Source of the DNA: Pyrenula massariospora
Lineage: Eukaryota > Ascomycota > Eurotiomycetes > Pyrenulales > Pyrenulaceae
Assembly: GCA_021030905.1 (NCBI GenBank)
Contig: JAGFMI010000004.1
Span: 1,488,001-1,552,000 of the forward strand
DNA: 64,000 nt
Direction: 5' to 3'
Positions 33,107 through 45,821 of the stretch are shown piece by piece. Under the pieces are notes generated by a model. That model worked only from the letters and a program-made list of their open reading frames with translations, searched no databases and had not been told where the DNA came from. Position 1 is the stretch's first letter. Each line of letters starts with the position of its first letter. A program made the position numbers and the translations under genes.

Positions 33107-34044
33107 ATGAAGACTCTCTTCTTTGTTATGGGGCTCATTTTCTCCGCCGCTGTCCTAGCTGCTCCCGTTCCAGATCCAATTGCAAAGCCAGCGCCCTATC
33201 CAAGTCCCGTGAGTTTCTGTCGCAGCTATTCCTATATCATAAATCTCCTCCAACATCTATCTACTCCGTATTCAATGCCACATATGACGCGTAAGAAGGA
33301 TCGGTGCTGATAGAGAAACTAAATAACAAATATAAAAGCACATGCCAACCCTCCCTTCCTTGAGCCCCATCCGTTGAGATAGGATTGCTGACACAATTTT
33401 CCAGACGGGCATCCCCACGGCCTCCTCGGCAAAAACATTGCTTGCCGGCTTGACTGTTGCGGCTCAAGGATCCCAAGACGGGTACTCTCGCGATCTATTC
33501 CCTCACTGGATTATTCAATCCGGCACCTGTGACACACGAGAGGTCGTCTTGAAACGCGATGGTACTGGAGTAGTCCAGAGCTCTTCCTGTGCGGCGACGT
33601 CTGGCACATGGATTTCACCTTATGACGGCGCTACTTGGACTGCCGCCTCAGACGTTGATATTGATCATATGGTACCATTATCAAATGCATGGAAAGTTAG
33701 TAGTCCCGCCTTATCCAGACCCGCGAAGTTCCTGGAGGTACTGACAGAGAAGTCGTTGCCTGTATGAGAGTTGCTTACAAGGACTGAAATAGTCTGGAGC
33801 TGCTTCCTGGACAACAGCCAAGCGGCAGAATTTTGCAAATGATCTCACGAATCCGCAGCTATGGGCTGTGACAGACAATGTGAATGAGTCAAAAGGAGAT
33901 GACGGGCCGGAGGATTGGAAGCCACCTTTGACCAGCTTTTACTGTACATACGCTAGATCTTGGGTCAAGGTCAAAAGCGTGTGGGATCTTACCATCACAT
34001 CGGCTGAGAAGAGCGCTCTGACAAGCATGCTGAACACATGCTGA
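33107..34044 (+). CDS. Secreted HNH-type nuclease (DUF1524/GmrSD C-terminal-like)
   Basis: Three exons (33107-33208, 33405-33695, 33793-34044) give 214 residues. A signal peptide (MKTLFFVMGLIFSAAVLA) is followed by PVPDPIAKPAPYPSP. The mature domain has RDLFPHWIIQSGTCDTREVVLKRDG, then the His-Me centre DVDIDHMVPLSNAWKSGA. After the third exon it continues with NDLTNPQLWAVTDNVNESKGDDGPEDWKPP, the N-rich half of the HNH motif. Paired cysteines and YCTYARSWVKVKSVWDLT complete the domain. The second intron falls inside the active-site region, so only the spliced form is complete. Such proteins are exported by many fungi and bacteria; DNA scavenging or attack on competitors are both possible. Intron 1 is unusually long for the window (196 bp). 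Confidence 0.87.
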
Positions 34045-34421
34045 AGCACTTCCCATAAAGAACAGGCAGTACAAGCATGGATATCGGCCGCCCACACAAA
34101 GCTTGCAGAGTAAATCTGAACATCCTCAATACAATTTTGCGTTGAAGGTTGAGTTGTAATCTTAAAGTAAATGGTAGTTCAGCATGTCTCAATACCAGAA
34201 ATGTGTCCTAGAATCTTCCTCTCACGTCCCCGGAGCTTGAGCTCGGACCACCCGTAGAAGCATCCCTCGGAGCTTTCTCCACACCTCGACAACTTTGTCC
34301 CGCAATTGGAGTGATCAACCATTTGGAGACACCTTTCGGTCTGAGAGCTAAAAACTCTCCTCAAATTCCCAATCGTTAGATCTGTCGGACTCACAGGATG
34401 CGATCGTGTGACTCGCTCAAA
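34045..34421. other. Intergenic region
   Basis: About 375 bp between the secreted nuclease and frataxin, both on the plus strand. No gene is visible. An in-frame ATG at 34398 could extend frataxin by eight residues. Confidence 0.35.
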
Positions 34422-35155
34422 ATGTTCTCCCGCACGTGTCCCCACTCCGTACTTCGCCCTGTTCGTCTGTCGCGGTGTATCACAACCAAAGCCTCAGCCT
34501 CTATACCTAGGAGAGCTGCTACCCTAACACCGAAGGCCTTTCCACCCTCAGAACGCCGGCTGCATATATCTCCACTCTTATACAAAGGTCTGCAGCCCGA
34601 CACAGAGGACCCTACACCTCCGCAACCGGAACCAGACGTCGCAGGCGGAGCAACACATGTCGCCAAGCCGGCAGACATATCGATAGATCAATATCATGAG
34701 CTTTCGGACCAGTTCATTGATGGCCTGATGGCGCGGCTGGAAGAAATGGCAGAGGATCCGGAGAAGGGATTGGAAGTGGAATACAGCGTACGTTTACCTC
34801 CATCTTGGCACATCGGCTATATGATGTCGCGCATTTGTTATCCATGGCTCTTTGCGAGGCCATCACTAATGCTAAACCATAGGCTGGCGTGCTCACGCTC
34901 CAAACTACAGCGGGCACCTACATCCTTAACAAGCAACCGCCAAACAAACAAATTTGGTTATCGAGTCCAATAAGCGGGCCGAAAAGATACGATTGGGTTT
35001 ATACGGGAGATTCACAGCATCAGAAAGAGGGAACAGTCGACGGGCCAATAGGGTCTTGGATATATCTAAGAGATGGGAGTGCGCTACCAGGGTTGCTGAG
35101 AAAGGAGGTCGGCGTAGATTTGGAAGGAGAAAGCCCTGAAGAGAGGCTTCAATGA
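34422..35155 (+). CDS. YFH1: Frataxin, mitochondrial
   Basis: Frataxin binds the Nfs1-Isd11-Isu complex in the matrix and speeds sulphur transfer during Fe-S cluster assembly. Two exons (34422-34787 and 34883-35155) with a 95-bp intron give 212 residues. A basic presequence ([18 protein letters not shown]) precedes the fold. Helix 1 with the acidic ridge follows: [21 protein letters not shown] and [12 protein letters not shown]. Exon 2 adds the sheet with [37 protein letters not shown], which is diagnostic for frataxin. The protein ends in a helix with [12 protein letters not shown]. It sits in the same window as Grx5, another Fe-S factor, but about 34 kb away. Confidence 0.94.
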
Positions 35156-36533
35156 TGACGGGAGAGATGGAAAGGATGGTGTGGGCAATGTGCTTGTCGT
35201 TCGAGCTGAACGGGATATAAGAACGGTATTGAAGGCCCATCCACGTGGAGCGATCTGTTCAAATAACGGATTAAATACGTGAGCAGGGTGACCTCTCAAT
35301 TAGGACTACGTCCATCTTTCCGAATAATCACAAAGTCAACTCCAACAATTGATGCACTGTCTCCTTACCGTACGATTTTTTGGGTCCGTCGCTATTCAGA
35401 TCTGTTTATCCGACTGTCCTTACCCGGGAGGTTTTCATCAAATTCAATGCCAAGACGGTTCATGCTCCTCAATGCAGTCCCATTTGATAGCAACGCCCTA
35501 TACCAATTCTTTCCGTTCTTTCGATTGATACATAATGCAGACTCAGATGACATATTTGGTCATATACCGTAGAGCGACGATGGCAAGGCACGTATCACCC
35601 ACCCTACCAAATCTCTCTCAGGACCTCAGGCCACACGGTGGTGGTCCAATCTCATATGCCTCATCACAGTCTACTCTTCTCTATCAGCACATAAAACCCA
35701 TCTTTATGAACTTGGTGCGAGACTGTTATTGTGAGCCTGCAGCAAGAGTCCGACACAGCCGTCCTGAGAAACTTGTCTCTAAAAGTACATGTATTTCTGG
35801 CTCAGGCAATTGACTTGTATCGGATACTTTGGTCATGAATGAACAACGAGGAATTGAAGTACTAATTCTGGACTGTGTGATGACTATGCGAGCAAAACAG
35901 GTGAAATTTGAGAGATTGTGATGGCCATCGCATGAGTGGCCTGGCTTGGCCTTCACAGTACAGCTCCCTTGAGAAAAATATAGAAGAATGATATCTGAAT
36001 GCTTTTCCAGTGTTCGAGTCGTCCAACTCGACGAGCCAGCAAGTTTCGCAGGAGGGCGAACTGGACTGTGCTGTTACAGTGGATTAGCTCACTGAGCAAT
36101 TCTATCGCCTCCAACGGCCAGTTCACTGCTTTATAAGATCATGTATTCCCCCTAAGCCAACCCGTTCCAATTTTTAAGAAAACGTAAATCCTCGCACTTG
36201 CGACATTTTCCGGAACAAAGAGTATTGACGTCTCTCGTGACATTTCGATAATCTGAGCTCGCACAGTCGGAATCTCATATTGCATAACTAAGGTGTGGTC
36301 TAATGTGCTTCGTTATTGCCTCTTTAGACTTGCTTGTCTAGATTACTATCAAGGTCTGCTATCATGCGAGGCGATAGTCAGCCTCAATGGGTCGCAGCCG
36401 AGGAGCGGCCATCGAAATCAATGCCAAGACCATTTGGAGCAAGGATGGTAATTGATACTGTCCTCTGCAATTACGACCCTACAAAATCCACCGTCGTCCA
36501 GCTCAGGCGTACATAAGCTCTTGACCCACGAAA
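35156..36533. other. Intergenic region, no gene seen
   Basis: About 1.38 kb between two plus-strand genes. Frames are short and on both strands, without motifs. No tRNA, repeat or inverted repeat was noticed. Confidence 0.35.
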
Positions 36534-37880
36534 ATGGAGCGGCGGTTCATTTGCAAGTTATGCCAGAGATCAATAAGAGAAGCACGACAGCATTCTCTAC
36601 CCCTTCCACAGATCAAGCACTCTATCCGCGCGCCTTTTACAGCGAGGACATATGCTACCAACACAGGACCTAGAAACAGAGGTGTTAAACCTCCGGTACT
36701 ACCGATCAGACAGAGAGCCAGTGCTATCTCCCGCAAGGATGGATCCACAAGTGCTACTGCTTTCCAAGCTCCAACCTCCGAATCGGAAGAAGAACCTCAA
36801 TCTATCACACGACAACAAGAGTCTACTAATCCCATTGCTCTCCTTCAAGATGTGGTCGACGAACAAAAAGCGTTAATGGAGTTACAAGAGCTACCGGAAG
36901 AGGAAGCCGTGATGCATTTTCTAGAAAGATGTCGTGGTCTCGCCGAGATCCTTGTCTTTGGAGAAACAGAGGTCCTCACTGAAGAGCGTTCAGAGGAAAA
37001 CGAGAGAGACCACACATCCACCTACTCCCTTCTCAACGACCTCGAAGAGGATACTTCTAGCGGCATGAAAAGGCTCAAAGTCACACCCTCAACCCGGCTT
37101 TTGCCCCCCCTCCGCAAAGAAGCCGCCGACACTCTTACGGAACTCTCTACAAACCTTCTGTTTGACCCCAATATCTTCATCACCCGTGCAATGCTCCACT
37201 CCTACGTCCGCACCATTTGTCTTCTCGGCTCTCCTGAACGCCTCCCCCAAATTTTCCACCTCTATGCCCATAAACCCATCCCCGTTATGGGCACCAATCC
37301 ACTGCGATACCGCCCTGCAAACCCCAAATCCGTCAAGCAGGCCATCCCTAAACCCCTCGCCGAAGCCGCCCTCACGGCTGCCATCGAGAAACACAACATG
37401 CCTACCGCTATCGACATCATCGACACTACCTACCGCACACCTGCCTGGAAACGCTGGAGACTGATCCGCAAAGCCGGTCCCCCCGCGCTCGCCATCTCCG
37501 CCCTCCCTTTCATTGCCTACACCGCCGCCCTCAAACTTTCTGCTTATCAAAACTCGATGGACGAGTCTTACGCCATGGGCCTGGTGCTCGCAGGCAGCGC
37601 CGCCTATTGCCTGTTCGCGGGTATACCTGGGTATGTGGCAGTAACAACGCACAATGATCACTTTCAGCGGGTGAGCTGGACAATTGGGACAAGATTGTGG
37701 GAGAGGTGGTTGAGGGAGGATGAGAGGGCGGGAATGGATCGCATTGCCCTGGGCTGGGGGTATAAGGAGAAACCTAAGTGGGGAGAGGAGGCGGGGGAAG
37801 ATTGGGATGGTTTGAGGGAGATTTTAGGGATGAGAGGGATGATATTGGATCGGTCGACGAATTTGGAAGGTATGGATTAG
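36534..37880 (+). CDS. Probable mitochondrial inner-membrane protein, function unknown
   Basis: One exon, 448 residues. The N-terminus (MERRFICKLCQRSIREARQHS...FTARTYATN) looks like a mitochondrial presequence with a YAT-type processing site. Residues 60-200 are polar. The C-terminal half is the conserved part: NLLFDPNIFITRAMLHSYVRT, AEAALTAAIEKHNMPTAIDIIDTTYRTPAWKRWRL, then two transmembrane segments (PPALAISALPFIAYTAAL and MGLVLAGSAAYCLFAGIPGYVAV). The closing segment carries THNDHFQRVSWTIGTRLWERWLREDERAGMDRIA and LREILGMRGMILDR. Similar ascomycete proteins exist but I cannot attach a yeast name with confidence. Position and topology suggest the inner membrane. Confidence 0.75.
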   Translation: MERRFICKLCQRSIREARQHSLPLPQIKHSIRAPFTARTYATNTGPRNRGVKPPVLPIRQRASAISRKDGSTSATAFQAPTSESEEEPQSITRQQESTNPIALLQDVVDEQKALMELQELPEEEAVMHFLERCRGLAEILVFGETEVLTEERSEENERDHTSTYSLLNDLEEDTSSGMKRLKVTPSTRLLPPLRKEAADTLTELSTNLLFDPNIFITRAMLHSYVRTICLLGSPERLPQIFHLYAHKPIPVMGTNPLRYRPANPKSVKQAIPKPLAEAALTAAIEKHNMPTAIDIIDTTYRTPAWKRWRLIRKAGPPALAISALPFIAYTAALKLSAYQNSMDESYAMGLVLAGSAAYCLFAGIPGYVAVTTHNDHFQRVSWTIGTRLWERWLREDERAGMDRIALGWGYKEKPKWGEEAGEDWDGLREILGMRGMILDRSTNLEGMD

Positions 37881-38354
37881 AGACAGTGTACTGGGCTTCG
37901 ACCGCCAGTGACACGGATGAAAAAGGCAGTTTTAAGGAAGCTTCCGAGACTTGAACACTTTGTGGATTTCAGTGCGAGACTGGTCAATATGGTTATAGCT
38001 AATCGGCGTAGTCCAAACTGAGCTGAGTGAAGATGCTCACCCTACCCTGACACTTCAACAGACGGTAAGGAGAATATGAACGGAATTCGGGGGTATGTGG
38101 AAGCAGATCGGAGGTGGTATTGCAAAGGCGAACCAAAGCACCGAGAGACTTGCACAGGACCATGCCCCTAGAGTCTAAATTTCTGGTATCATCTCTTGTT
38201 AAGATGAGAGCAAACCACTGCAGCCACGGACATATTGATCACCACTTGGCTAGAGATGCAGACTTCATAACCATTAATACCAAGCCTTCTTCGGTCTGGA
38301 GATGGCTATGATTACTTTCGGTGAAATTAGCGGCTCGGATACTGCCGACGTTGA
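37881..38354. other. Intergenic region between convergent genes
   Basis: About 470 bp between the mitochondrial membrane protein (plus) and the uL1 gene (minus). No gene or repeat seen. Confidence 0.35.
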
Positions 38355-39213
38355 CTAGTACAGCCTCTTCGGCGGCGACATCGTTGCCTTGATTGTCAAG
38401 CTTCCTACATTTTGCCACCCCTTTTTCAACAAGCTAACCAAGTAATTGATAGCGAGCATGATATTCGAAATGAGCTCATCCTCCGTCATACCAACGTTTC
38501 CAACCGCCACGCCCAGACACAAAACTTTCTTAAGCTGGAATTTGATCGTGGATCGGACTTCCGTCATCTTGGCGTTTAGATCGTCAGAATGAGAAATGGG
38601 AGTAGGAAATTTGCCAGCTAGGAAGAGGTTAGGTCAGCAAGGCACTGTAGATACTGACAGGAGTATTCGAACCTTTAGAGAGACCAGGACCCAAGAGACG
38701 GGGAATCTGCTTGATCAGAGTGTCGGAGGCTACAAATGCGTCGTACTTTCGGGCGAGCTTTTTGATGAGCTTCTTGTTCTTGTTGAGCTTCTTCAGGTCG
38801 TCCGAGGACATTGCATCGACGCCTAGATGTTTGGCTCGGTCAAGATCGTGCTGGTCTCCGAGTACACTAAAAGCCACATGGTCAGATTCCGTGTCGTCCA
38901 AATAACCATGTCGCCACCTCAGTGAATAGCAATGAGTAATTGGCTATCTTCATAAACGCACCACAGAGCCATGCCAGGTCGCGGGACTACGGGCAGTCTA
39001 ATCGTCCCTGAGAACCGCTTGTCCCTTTGCGGGTCATAGTTTTTCAAGCCAACCTGTAGCTCGACAGTTTCGAGATAATTTCTCTTCTTTGTATTTTGTG
39101 AGTAGTCGAGAAGTTGTTGGACGTTCTGGCGCACTCCGGCTATAAAATCATCAGCACCAAGGCAATAATTAGGCAGAAATCAGACTTGGCTTACCGACTG
39201 TGATTTTTGACAT
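38355..39213 (-). CDS. RPL1: 60S ribosomal protein uL1 (L10a)
   Basis: This is the cytosolic large-subunit L1-stalk protein. Four exons (39213-39195, 39139-38962, 38866-38673, 38617-38355) give exactly 217 residues, the usual length. The first exon has only 19 nt (MSKITV start). Diagnostic blocks are [82 protein letters not shown] and the terminus [19 protein letters not shown]...AG pair inside the last exon ([11 protein letters not shown]) is coding, not an intron, because the residues are conserved. Short early introns are typical of ribosomal protein genes. Confidence 0.96.
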
Positions 39214-39538
39214 GATGACAGTCTTCCAGAAGAATTGGGCTTCTTTTGGTGAGGAATTTGCGCGTAGGTATAGGTTGTCTCAGAGGCCAAGGAGTGGAAC
39301 ATGAGGAATTTATGTGCGCGAGAACCACGCTAGGCCAAACTTGATACCAAATCTTGGCATTAGTTTATCTAGCACGTGCCTAGTCAATATTCTTCGAGAA
39401 GTCGGTAGGCTCAACGAATCCACAGGTATCCATGTAGCTTATAACGCCCACTAGACTATTTAGGAACTAATCAGATAAATATCAAGTCCATTAGACTTCG
39501 GTAATCGTGGCAGCAGACCACCAGGACTGCCTTCTCTC
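39214..39538. promoter_or_regulatory. Upstream region of the uL1 gene
   Basis: About 325 bp between the start of the uL1 gene and the 3' end of the GNAT gene, both on the minus strand. It should contain the ribosomal-protein promoter. A CACGTG lies near 39371. No further motif is claimed. Confidence 0.35.
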
Positions 39539-40252
39539 TCAAGCTGCAGTTCCATCTGCAAGAATGTCTTTCTGAAAGACAAGTACTCTGCTACGCTCTC
39601 CTCCACTGCTTTCGTGTGAGTCCTCTGCCACTACTTCGAAACCCTGACTCCTATATAGGCCCTTCGCAGCCTCGTTGTCAATCTCGGCCATCACAATCAT
39701 AAGAGCCGACTTCGCGTTCAGTTTCAGCGCCTCCTCCCTCACGGCGGCATACGAAGTCTCAACAAGCCTTTTTCCAAGACCAAGTAGTCTTGCATCTTTT
39801 GCAACATAGACTCCAACTGTCAAGTAGACGACTTGAATGGAAGAATCGGTTGTCGATATTGGTGCCTTGCCTTCTGCCTTCTCTGCGCGCTGAAATAACG
39901 TCCACGGCGGTGTCGAAGCAGTGATATCTCCGGTCGATGCAGGCTTCGGTCCCAGTACACCAAGAGTGCCTTTCCATGGGCACTTTAGCAGCTCTGACAG
40001 ATCGTCGGCTTCATTTGTTGAGTCAGCTTGGGCTTCGAGAGCAATGAAGGTTTTCAGCAAAGGATTCTTTAGCCGGCTAATATATATGTCCAGTGGCCAT
40101 TGAGATTCGGTCTCATACTTAGAACCGTATGCTTGCGGTTCCAACTTCAAGGCCTCAAGTCTAATCTCTTGGTAGCTTTTGGCACAGCTGTGCAACATAT
40201 GTTGATTTTCAAAAGGACTAGGCAATTGTTGAACTGTGTAGAAGCGAGCCAT
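39539..40252 (-). CDS. GNAT-family N-acetyltransferase
   Basis: One exon of 237 residues from MARFYTV. The acetyl-CoA binding motif A is visible as VYVAKDARLLGLGKRLVE (R-x-x-G-x-G), preceded by the beta-4 strand VVYLTVGVYV. Motif B follows with AKGLYRSQGFEVV, the usual Y-x-x-x-G-F. The N-terminal part (SYQEIRLEALKLEPQAYGSKYETE) matches many fungal GNATs. An insert of about 40 residues rich in Thr/Ser/Pro lies before motif A. The substrate cannot be told from sequence. The protein is probably cytosolic; no targeting signal is visible. Confidence 0.88.
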   Translation of the reverse strand: MARFYTVQQLPSPFENQHMLHSCAKSYQEIRLEALKLEPQAYGSKYETESQWPLDIYISRLKNPLLKTFIALEAQADSTNEADDLSELLKCPWKGTLGVLGPKPASTGDITASTPPWTLFQRAEKAEGKAPISTTDSSIQVVYLTVGVYVAKDARLLGLGKRLVETSYAAVREEALKLNAKSALMIVMAEIDNEAAKGLYRSQGFEVVAEDSHESSGGERSRVLVFQKDILADGTAA

Positions 40253-42042
<1,790 letters not shown>

Positions 42043-42906
42043 AGTGCAGGTCGCAGTCAGGTTCTCGGCTTTACAATGTACAACGTCGGGCTTCGAATCG
42101 CGCATGCTGGATTTTTCTGGTGGTTATCAGTCAAAATATCTTGCGCTCTCCTGCTCGAAAACTTCTACGATCTCGTGGTGTGGCAAAGACATATGATCCC
42201 GAAGAAAGCTCCTTGATCATCGGAAACATCTTCGAAGCCCTAGCCCTACTCTCCATTATCATACTCATCACCATCGCCTTCATCTGTTTCTGTTCTCAAG
42301 CCAAGTCTTTATGAGGAGTTATTTCATAGCCGTGCAATCCCTTTCCTTAGCTGGTCCATTCTGGCGGTTCTTCGCCGGGCGCCATCTGGTATTGGCTGGG
42401 AAAGCATGAATAGATTTGATCTCTGACCGATTTCCTTTGAAACTCGCTAAGTACTCATCAGCAAAAGTGAACAATGACCGGATAATAGAAATCATGCTGT
42501 TGTTGCACACAGCTATTGCCCTTTACTTTCTTTGCGAAACAGAGCAGCTAGGACTGGTTCCGTATTCTTGAATAGAGCACCAGGACAGTGTGAAAACTAT
42601 GTTTAAATGTGCGTATGTGCAGGCATGTCGAATCGTGCGTAAGGGTACCAAGTCAATATCGCCGCATTTTTGGCGCCTGCTTGGCATTCTAGGATTAATG
42701 CACTGCCGCGTGCGTAACGCCCACGCACCTCATGACGGAGGTTTTCATGCTCAGGCCGACCATGGCTCTAACACCATCATTCAAGGGCCAGAAATTCTAT
42801 GCCGACCAAGGAATCCGAAAAGCTTATTGATACGGCATAACATGGAATCAGAGATTTGATCTAAACTTGAAAAGTTTGTTCAATCTTCAATCGTAAATCC
42901 TCGATC
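42043..42906. other. Intergenic region, no gene seen
   Basis: About 860 bp between ARF1 and the verprolin gene, both on the plus strand. Frames at 42003-42314 and 42590-42859 lack motifs; the first overlaps the ARF1 end in another frame. No RNA gene seen. Confidence 0.35.
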
Positions 42907-44267
42907 ATGCCTCCTCCTCCACCACCACCACCTCCACCCATGCCAGGCTTTGGCGGAAGTGGTGGCCCTCCTCCGCCTCCACCGCCAGGAAACCTACCGA
43001 GCAAACCACCCAAATCCGCCGCCAAAGACAGGGTGTGTCATCTTTGCTTTACAGAGTCAAGCTCCTTGATATGTTCTAAATAAGCTGACCGATGGAACAG
43101 GGAGCGCTTCTGGGGGACATATCCAAAGGCACCCGCTTGAAACCAACTGTCACAAACGACAGATCAGGCCCCGTCCTCGACTCAAAATCAGGCTCTGGAG
43201 GTGGAGGTCCACCTATTGGGGGTGCTCCACCTATTCCTGGCATACCTAAACCACCGGGTGGGTTAGCACCTCCCGTTCCTGGTGGCGGAAACAGAGGTCG
43301 AAGCAATAGCGATCAGGGCAGGCCATCTCAACCAGAAGACAGCGGTAGCATAGGGGGAGCTCCGCAACTTGGAGGAATCTTGGCTGGCGGGATCCCAAAG
43401 TTAAGATCACGCGGAGGAATTGACACCGGCGCAAACAGAGACTCCTCATATTTGTCAGATCCAGAGTCCTCCAGGTCTTCAGCTCCAAAGCCTCCAACTG
43501 GTTCAGCGCCAAAGCCACCCGGTCTACCTTCTACACCAGCGCCTCCTGTACCCAGAGGTACTCCACCTCGCCCCGCCCTGCAATCAGCAGATACCGCTCC
43601 GACAGCTCCCAACCCTCTTATAGCCCAGCTTCGCAAGGCTCCTCCCAAACCCCTGTCGAGACCATCCTCAACTATAAGTCTCAATGACAGAAAGCCTCCA
43701 CCTCCTCCACTTTCGTCTCGAAAACCTTCTACCCAAGCACCGGCTCTGCCTCCACAACCTCCCCCTCAATCCACAACTCCAACATCCGCCCCTCCACCAC
43801 CTCCAACAACAACGGCTCCAAGACTGCCTCCACCTCCTCCCACAGCACCTACGTCCTCCATTGCTATGCAAGCTGCTCGAAATGCGTTTGGACAACCACC
43901 ATCCTCACCATCGGCGCCACCCCCTCCTCCACCAACATCTCCCCCGTCTACGCTTTCAGCTCCCTCAGCACCTCCACCACCTCCGACTGCTGCCCCAACT
44001 CCGCCTCCTAGTCGTCCTTCGTCTCTTACACAGCAGCAGCCTCCACGCTCGACTCTCGATCCAAGTTCATATACGTTAACGAATGGGACCCCCCCTTTGT
44101 CAAGCTCGGGACAAAAGTCTACGGGCCATCTCATTATCGAGGACAAGCGATTCAGGTTTCAGGACGAAAGCCAGCTGCCTCCCCCCCGGCAGTTTATGGG
44201 GGTTCCAAAACGATATCGGGCTGGGCGGGGTAGCAGTGTACCATTAGATCTTGAGGGTCTCGGTTGA
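42907..44267 (+). CDS. VRP1: Verprolin/WIP-like actin regulator
   Basis: Verprolin binds actin and the WASP homologue at endocytic patches. Two exons (42907-43032 and 43101-44267) with a 68-bp intron give 430 residues. Exon 1 is nearly all Pro and Gly (MPPPPPPPPPPMPGFGGSGG). The WH2 actin-binding motif spans the junction: AKDRGALLGDISKGTRLKPT, with the usual LL and basic T-R-L-K core. Long Pro/Ser-rich stretches with many PPPPP profilin or SH3 sites follow. The C-terminal block FRFQDESQLPPPRQFMGVPKRYRAG resembles the WASP-binding region of WIP proteins. The low-complexity sequence also opens long meaningless frames on both strands. The WH2 motif is only complete after splicing. Confidence 0.9.
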
Positions 44268-44889
44268 GATCGATTCTCCTGATAATCCGACACGGCGAAT
44301 ATTTTAAGCCGGTCCATTATATCAAAAATCTTAAATCTTTGAGTACCCTCGAACTTCGCACTAACACACCAAACATTCGTTTGTCTAACGTGAGCCATCA
44401 TGGACGCGTGCACCAGGCTGCAAAATGCGAAATGCCAAACGCCAAATGCCAAATATCAAATGATTGACGTTTCATTCATCGTATCAGTCATTCCCGATAT
44501 TTAGTATTGGGGTTGGTGCCTGCTTCCCATTTGATCACGCGCCGGTTTTATCATATGGTGTTATCGTCCATTCGTGAGTGAAGACACGGCCACTTGGCGC
44601 CAGCGGAGCGGACTACAAACTCTTCCCTTTCACCTCACTTCCACTCTCCCCATCTTATCCACTTTTCTCGCAATTTCCGAACCGTCTCTGCGTGACCACC
44701 TAACATCTCACGGGTTTTACCTTCTGCCTAGCCTTGAAAGCTATCTCAATCTAGCAACCTCCAAGGTAAGCTTGTTTCTTCTACTGTGCATTGATCTTAC
44801 CTTCATGCGAGAATTTCCGGTTTCGGTGCTGAGAAATTGCCTTACTGACCTTTTCACGTCTAGCCATTTCTCCACCTTGTTTTTCCACA
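44268..44889. other. Intergenic region with a short GCCAAAT-like tandem
   Basis: About 620 bp between two plus-strand genes. Around 44424-44462 the motif AAATGCCAAACGCCAAATGCC repeats with 7-8 bp spacing. The remainder is probably the leader and promoter of the small nuclear protein gene; a CT-rich tract precedes its start. No gene seen. Confidence 0.4.
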
Positions 44890-45444
44890 ATGGTGAACTG
44901 GAACGATGAGACGAGAGCAAAGGTAAGGTCCTCAATTTCTTATTTGACTACCACTTTTGTCACCTATCACCTTGGTAATCTAACACTCCATCCCAGCTCA
45001 TGGTAGCTTTAGTCAGATCGATGGATACAAGCCCCAACTACAACAAGCTTGCGCAACTCATGAACGAGATGGGAGTCGGTAAGGGATCTACAATGAGTTG
45101 ATCTTTCGTCTCGAGCTCTAACCCTGTAACGTGTAGAGTGTACTGCCAAAGCGATTAATCATCAGATTCACAATATCAAAAACAAGGCTGAAAGCAAGGA
45201 TACTAAAGGCATCGGTGGAGATGGGGGCTCAAATACCTCGATCCCTCGGAAGCGCAAGGGCAAGATTGAAACTGACCGGGATGAAGATAGCAAGGATGTG
45301 ATCAATGGGAACGGTGAGGGTGGTACCACGGGTCAGGATGCTTCGCAAGAGAATGGTGACGCTAAGGGCGGATCCCCAAAAAAGAAAGCGAAGAGACCGG
45401 CCATGACGCCTGGCAAGGCTGGAGTGAAGCAGGAACATGCTTAA
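44890..45444 (+). CDS. Small nuclear Myb/SANT-like fungal protein
   Basis: Exons 44890-44922, 44997-45078 and 45137-45444 give 140 residues. The first 60 residues (MVNWNDETRAKLMVALVRS, then NYNKLAQLMNEMGVECTAKAINHQIHNIK) follow the pattern of the short Myb/SANT-like helical domain found in many uncharacterised fungal proteins: a Trp near the start, LA...MGxECTxxAIxxxI. The C-terminal half is hydrophilic with basic clusters (PRKRKGK, PKKKAKRP) that look like nuclear localisation signals. DNA binding is plausible but unproven. No single open frame covers the domain, so it is easily missed without splicing. Confidence 0.78.
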
Positions 45445-45821
45445 GTAGCTACACGGTCGGCGTACTTGGGATAAAAGCGGAACGACGAGTCGAATAGGTA
45501 CTCTGCTAGGATTAAAGGTCGGCTCCGAGCTTACGAGAACCTAAAATAGCTTTGTGCGCCTTGAACAACAGGCGGAAGAAATCATCCCAGCGCATTCTTT
45601 TCCATCTTGACACCAAACATGCAAGCAATTGGAGCACAGGGCCAAGAGCGTCCGACTTTCCACCGAACCGTCGCAACTCACTGGACGTAGTATCCAGATG
45701 TCGAGACTCCATAGTGATTTGCCCACAACATCAATCCTTATCATGCCTAATGAAATAGAAGTGAAAACTTACCAATCACAGATTTCCACCTAACATTTCT
45801 ATTAATGAGGTCTGCCAGTGT
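45445..45821. other. Intergenic region between convergent genes
   Basis: About 380 bp between the Myb-like gene and the helix-hairpin-helix protein gene. Three mutually overlapping short frames show no motif. Confidence 0.35.

Noticed and set aside
38420-38455. GT...AG pair in the last exon of the uL1 gene as a possible intron
   Set aside because: The residues it encodes ([11 protein letters not shown]) are conserved in L10a proteins, so it is coding.
43246-44146. Long Gly-rich or Leu/His-rich frames overlapping the verprolin gene
   Set aside because: They result from the proline codon repeats of verprolin read in other frames.
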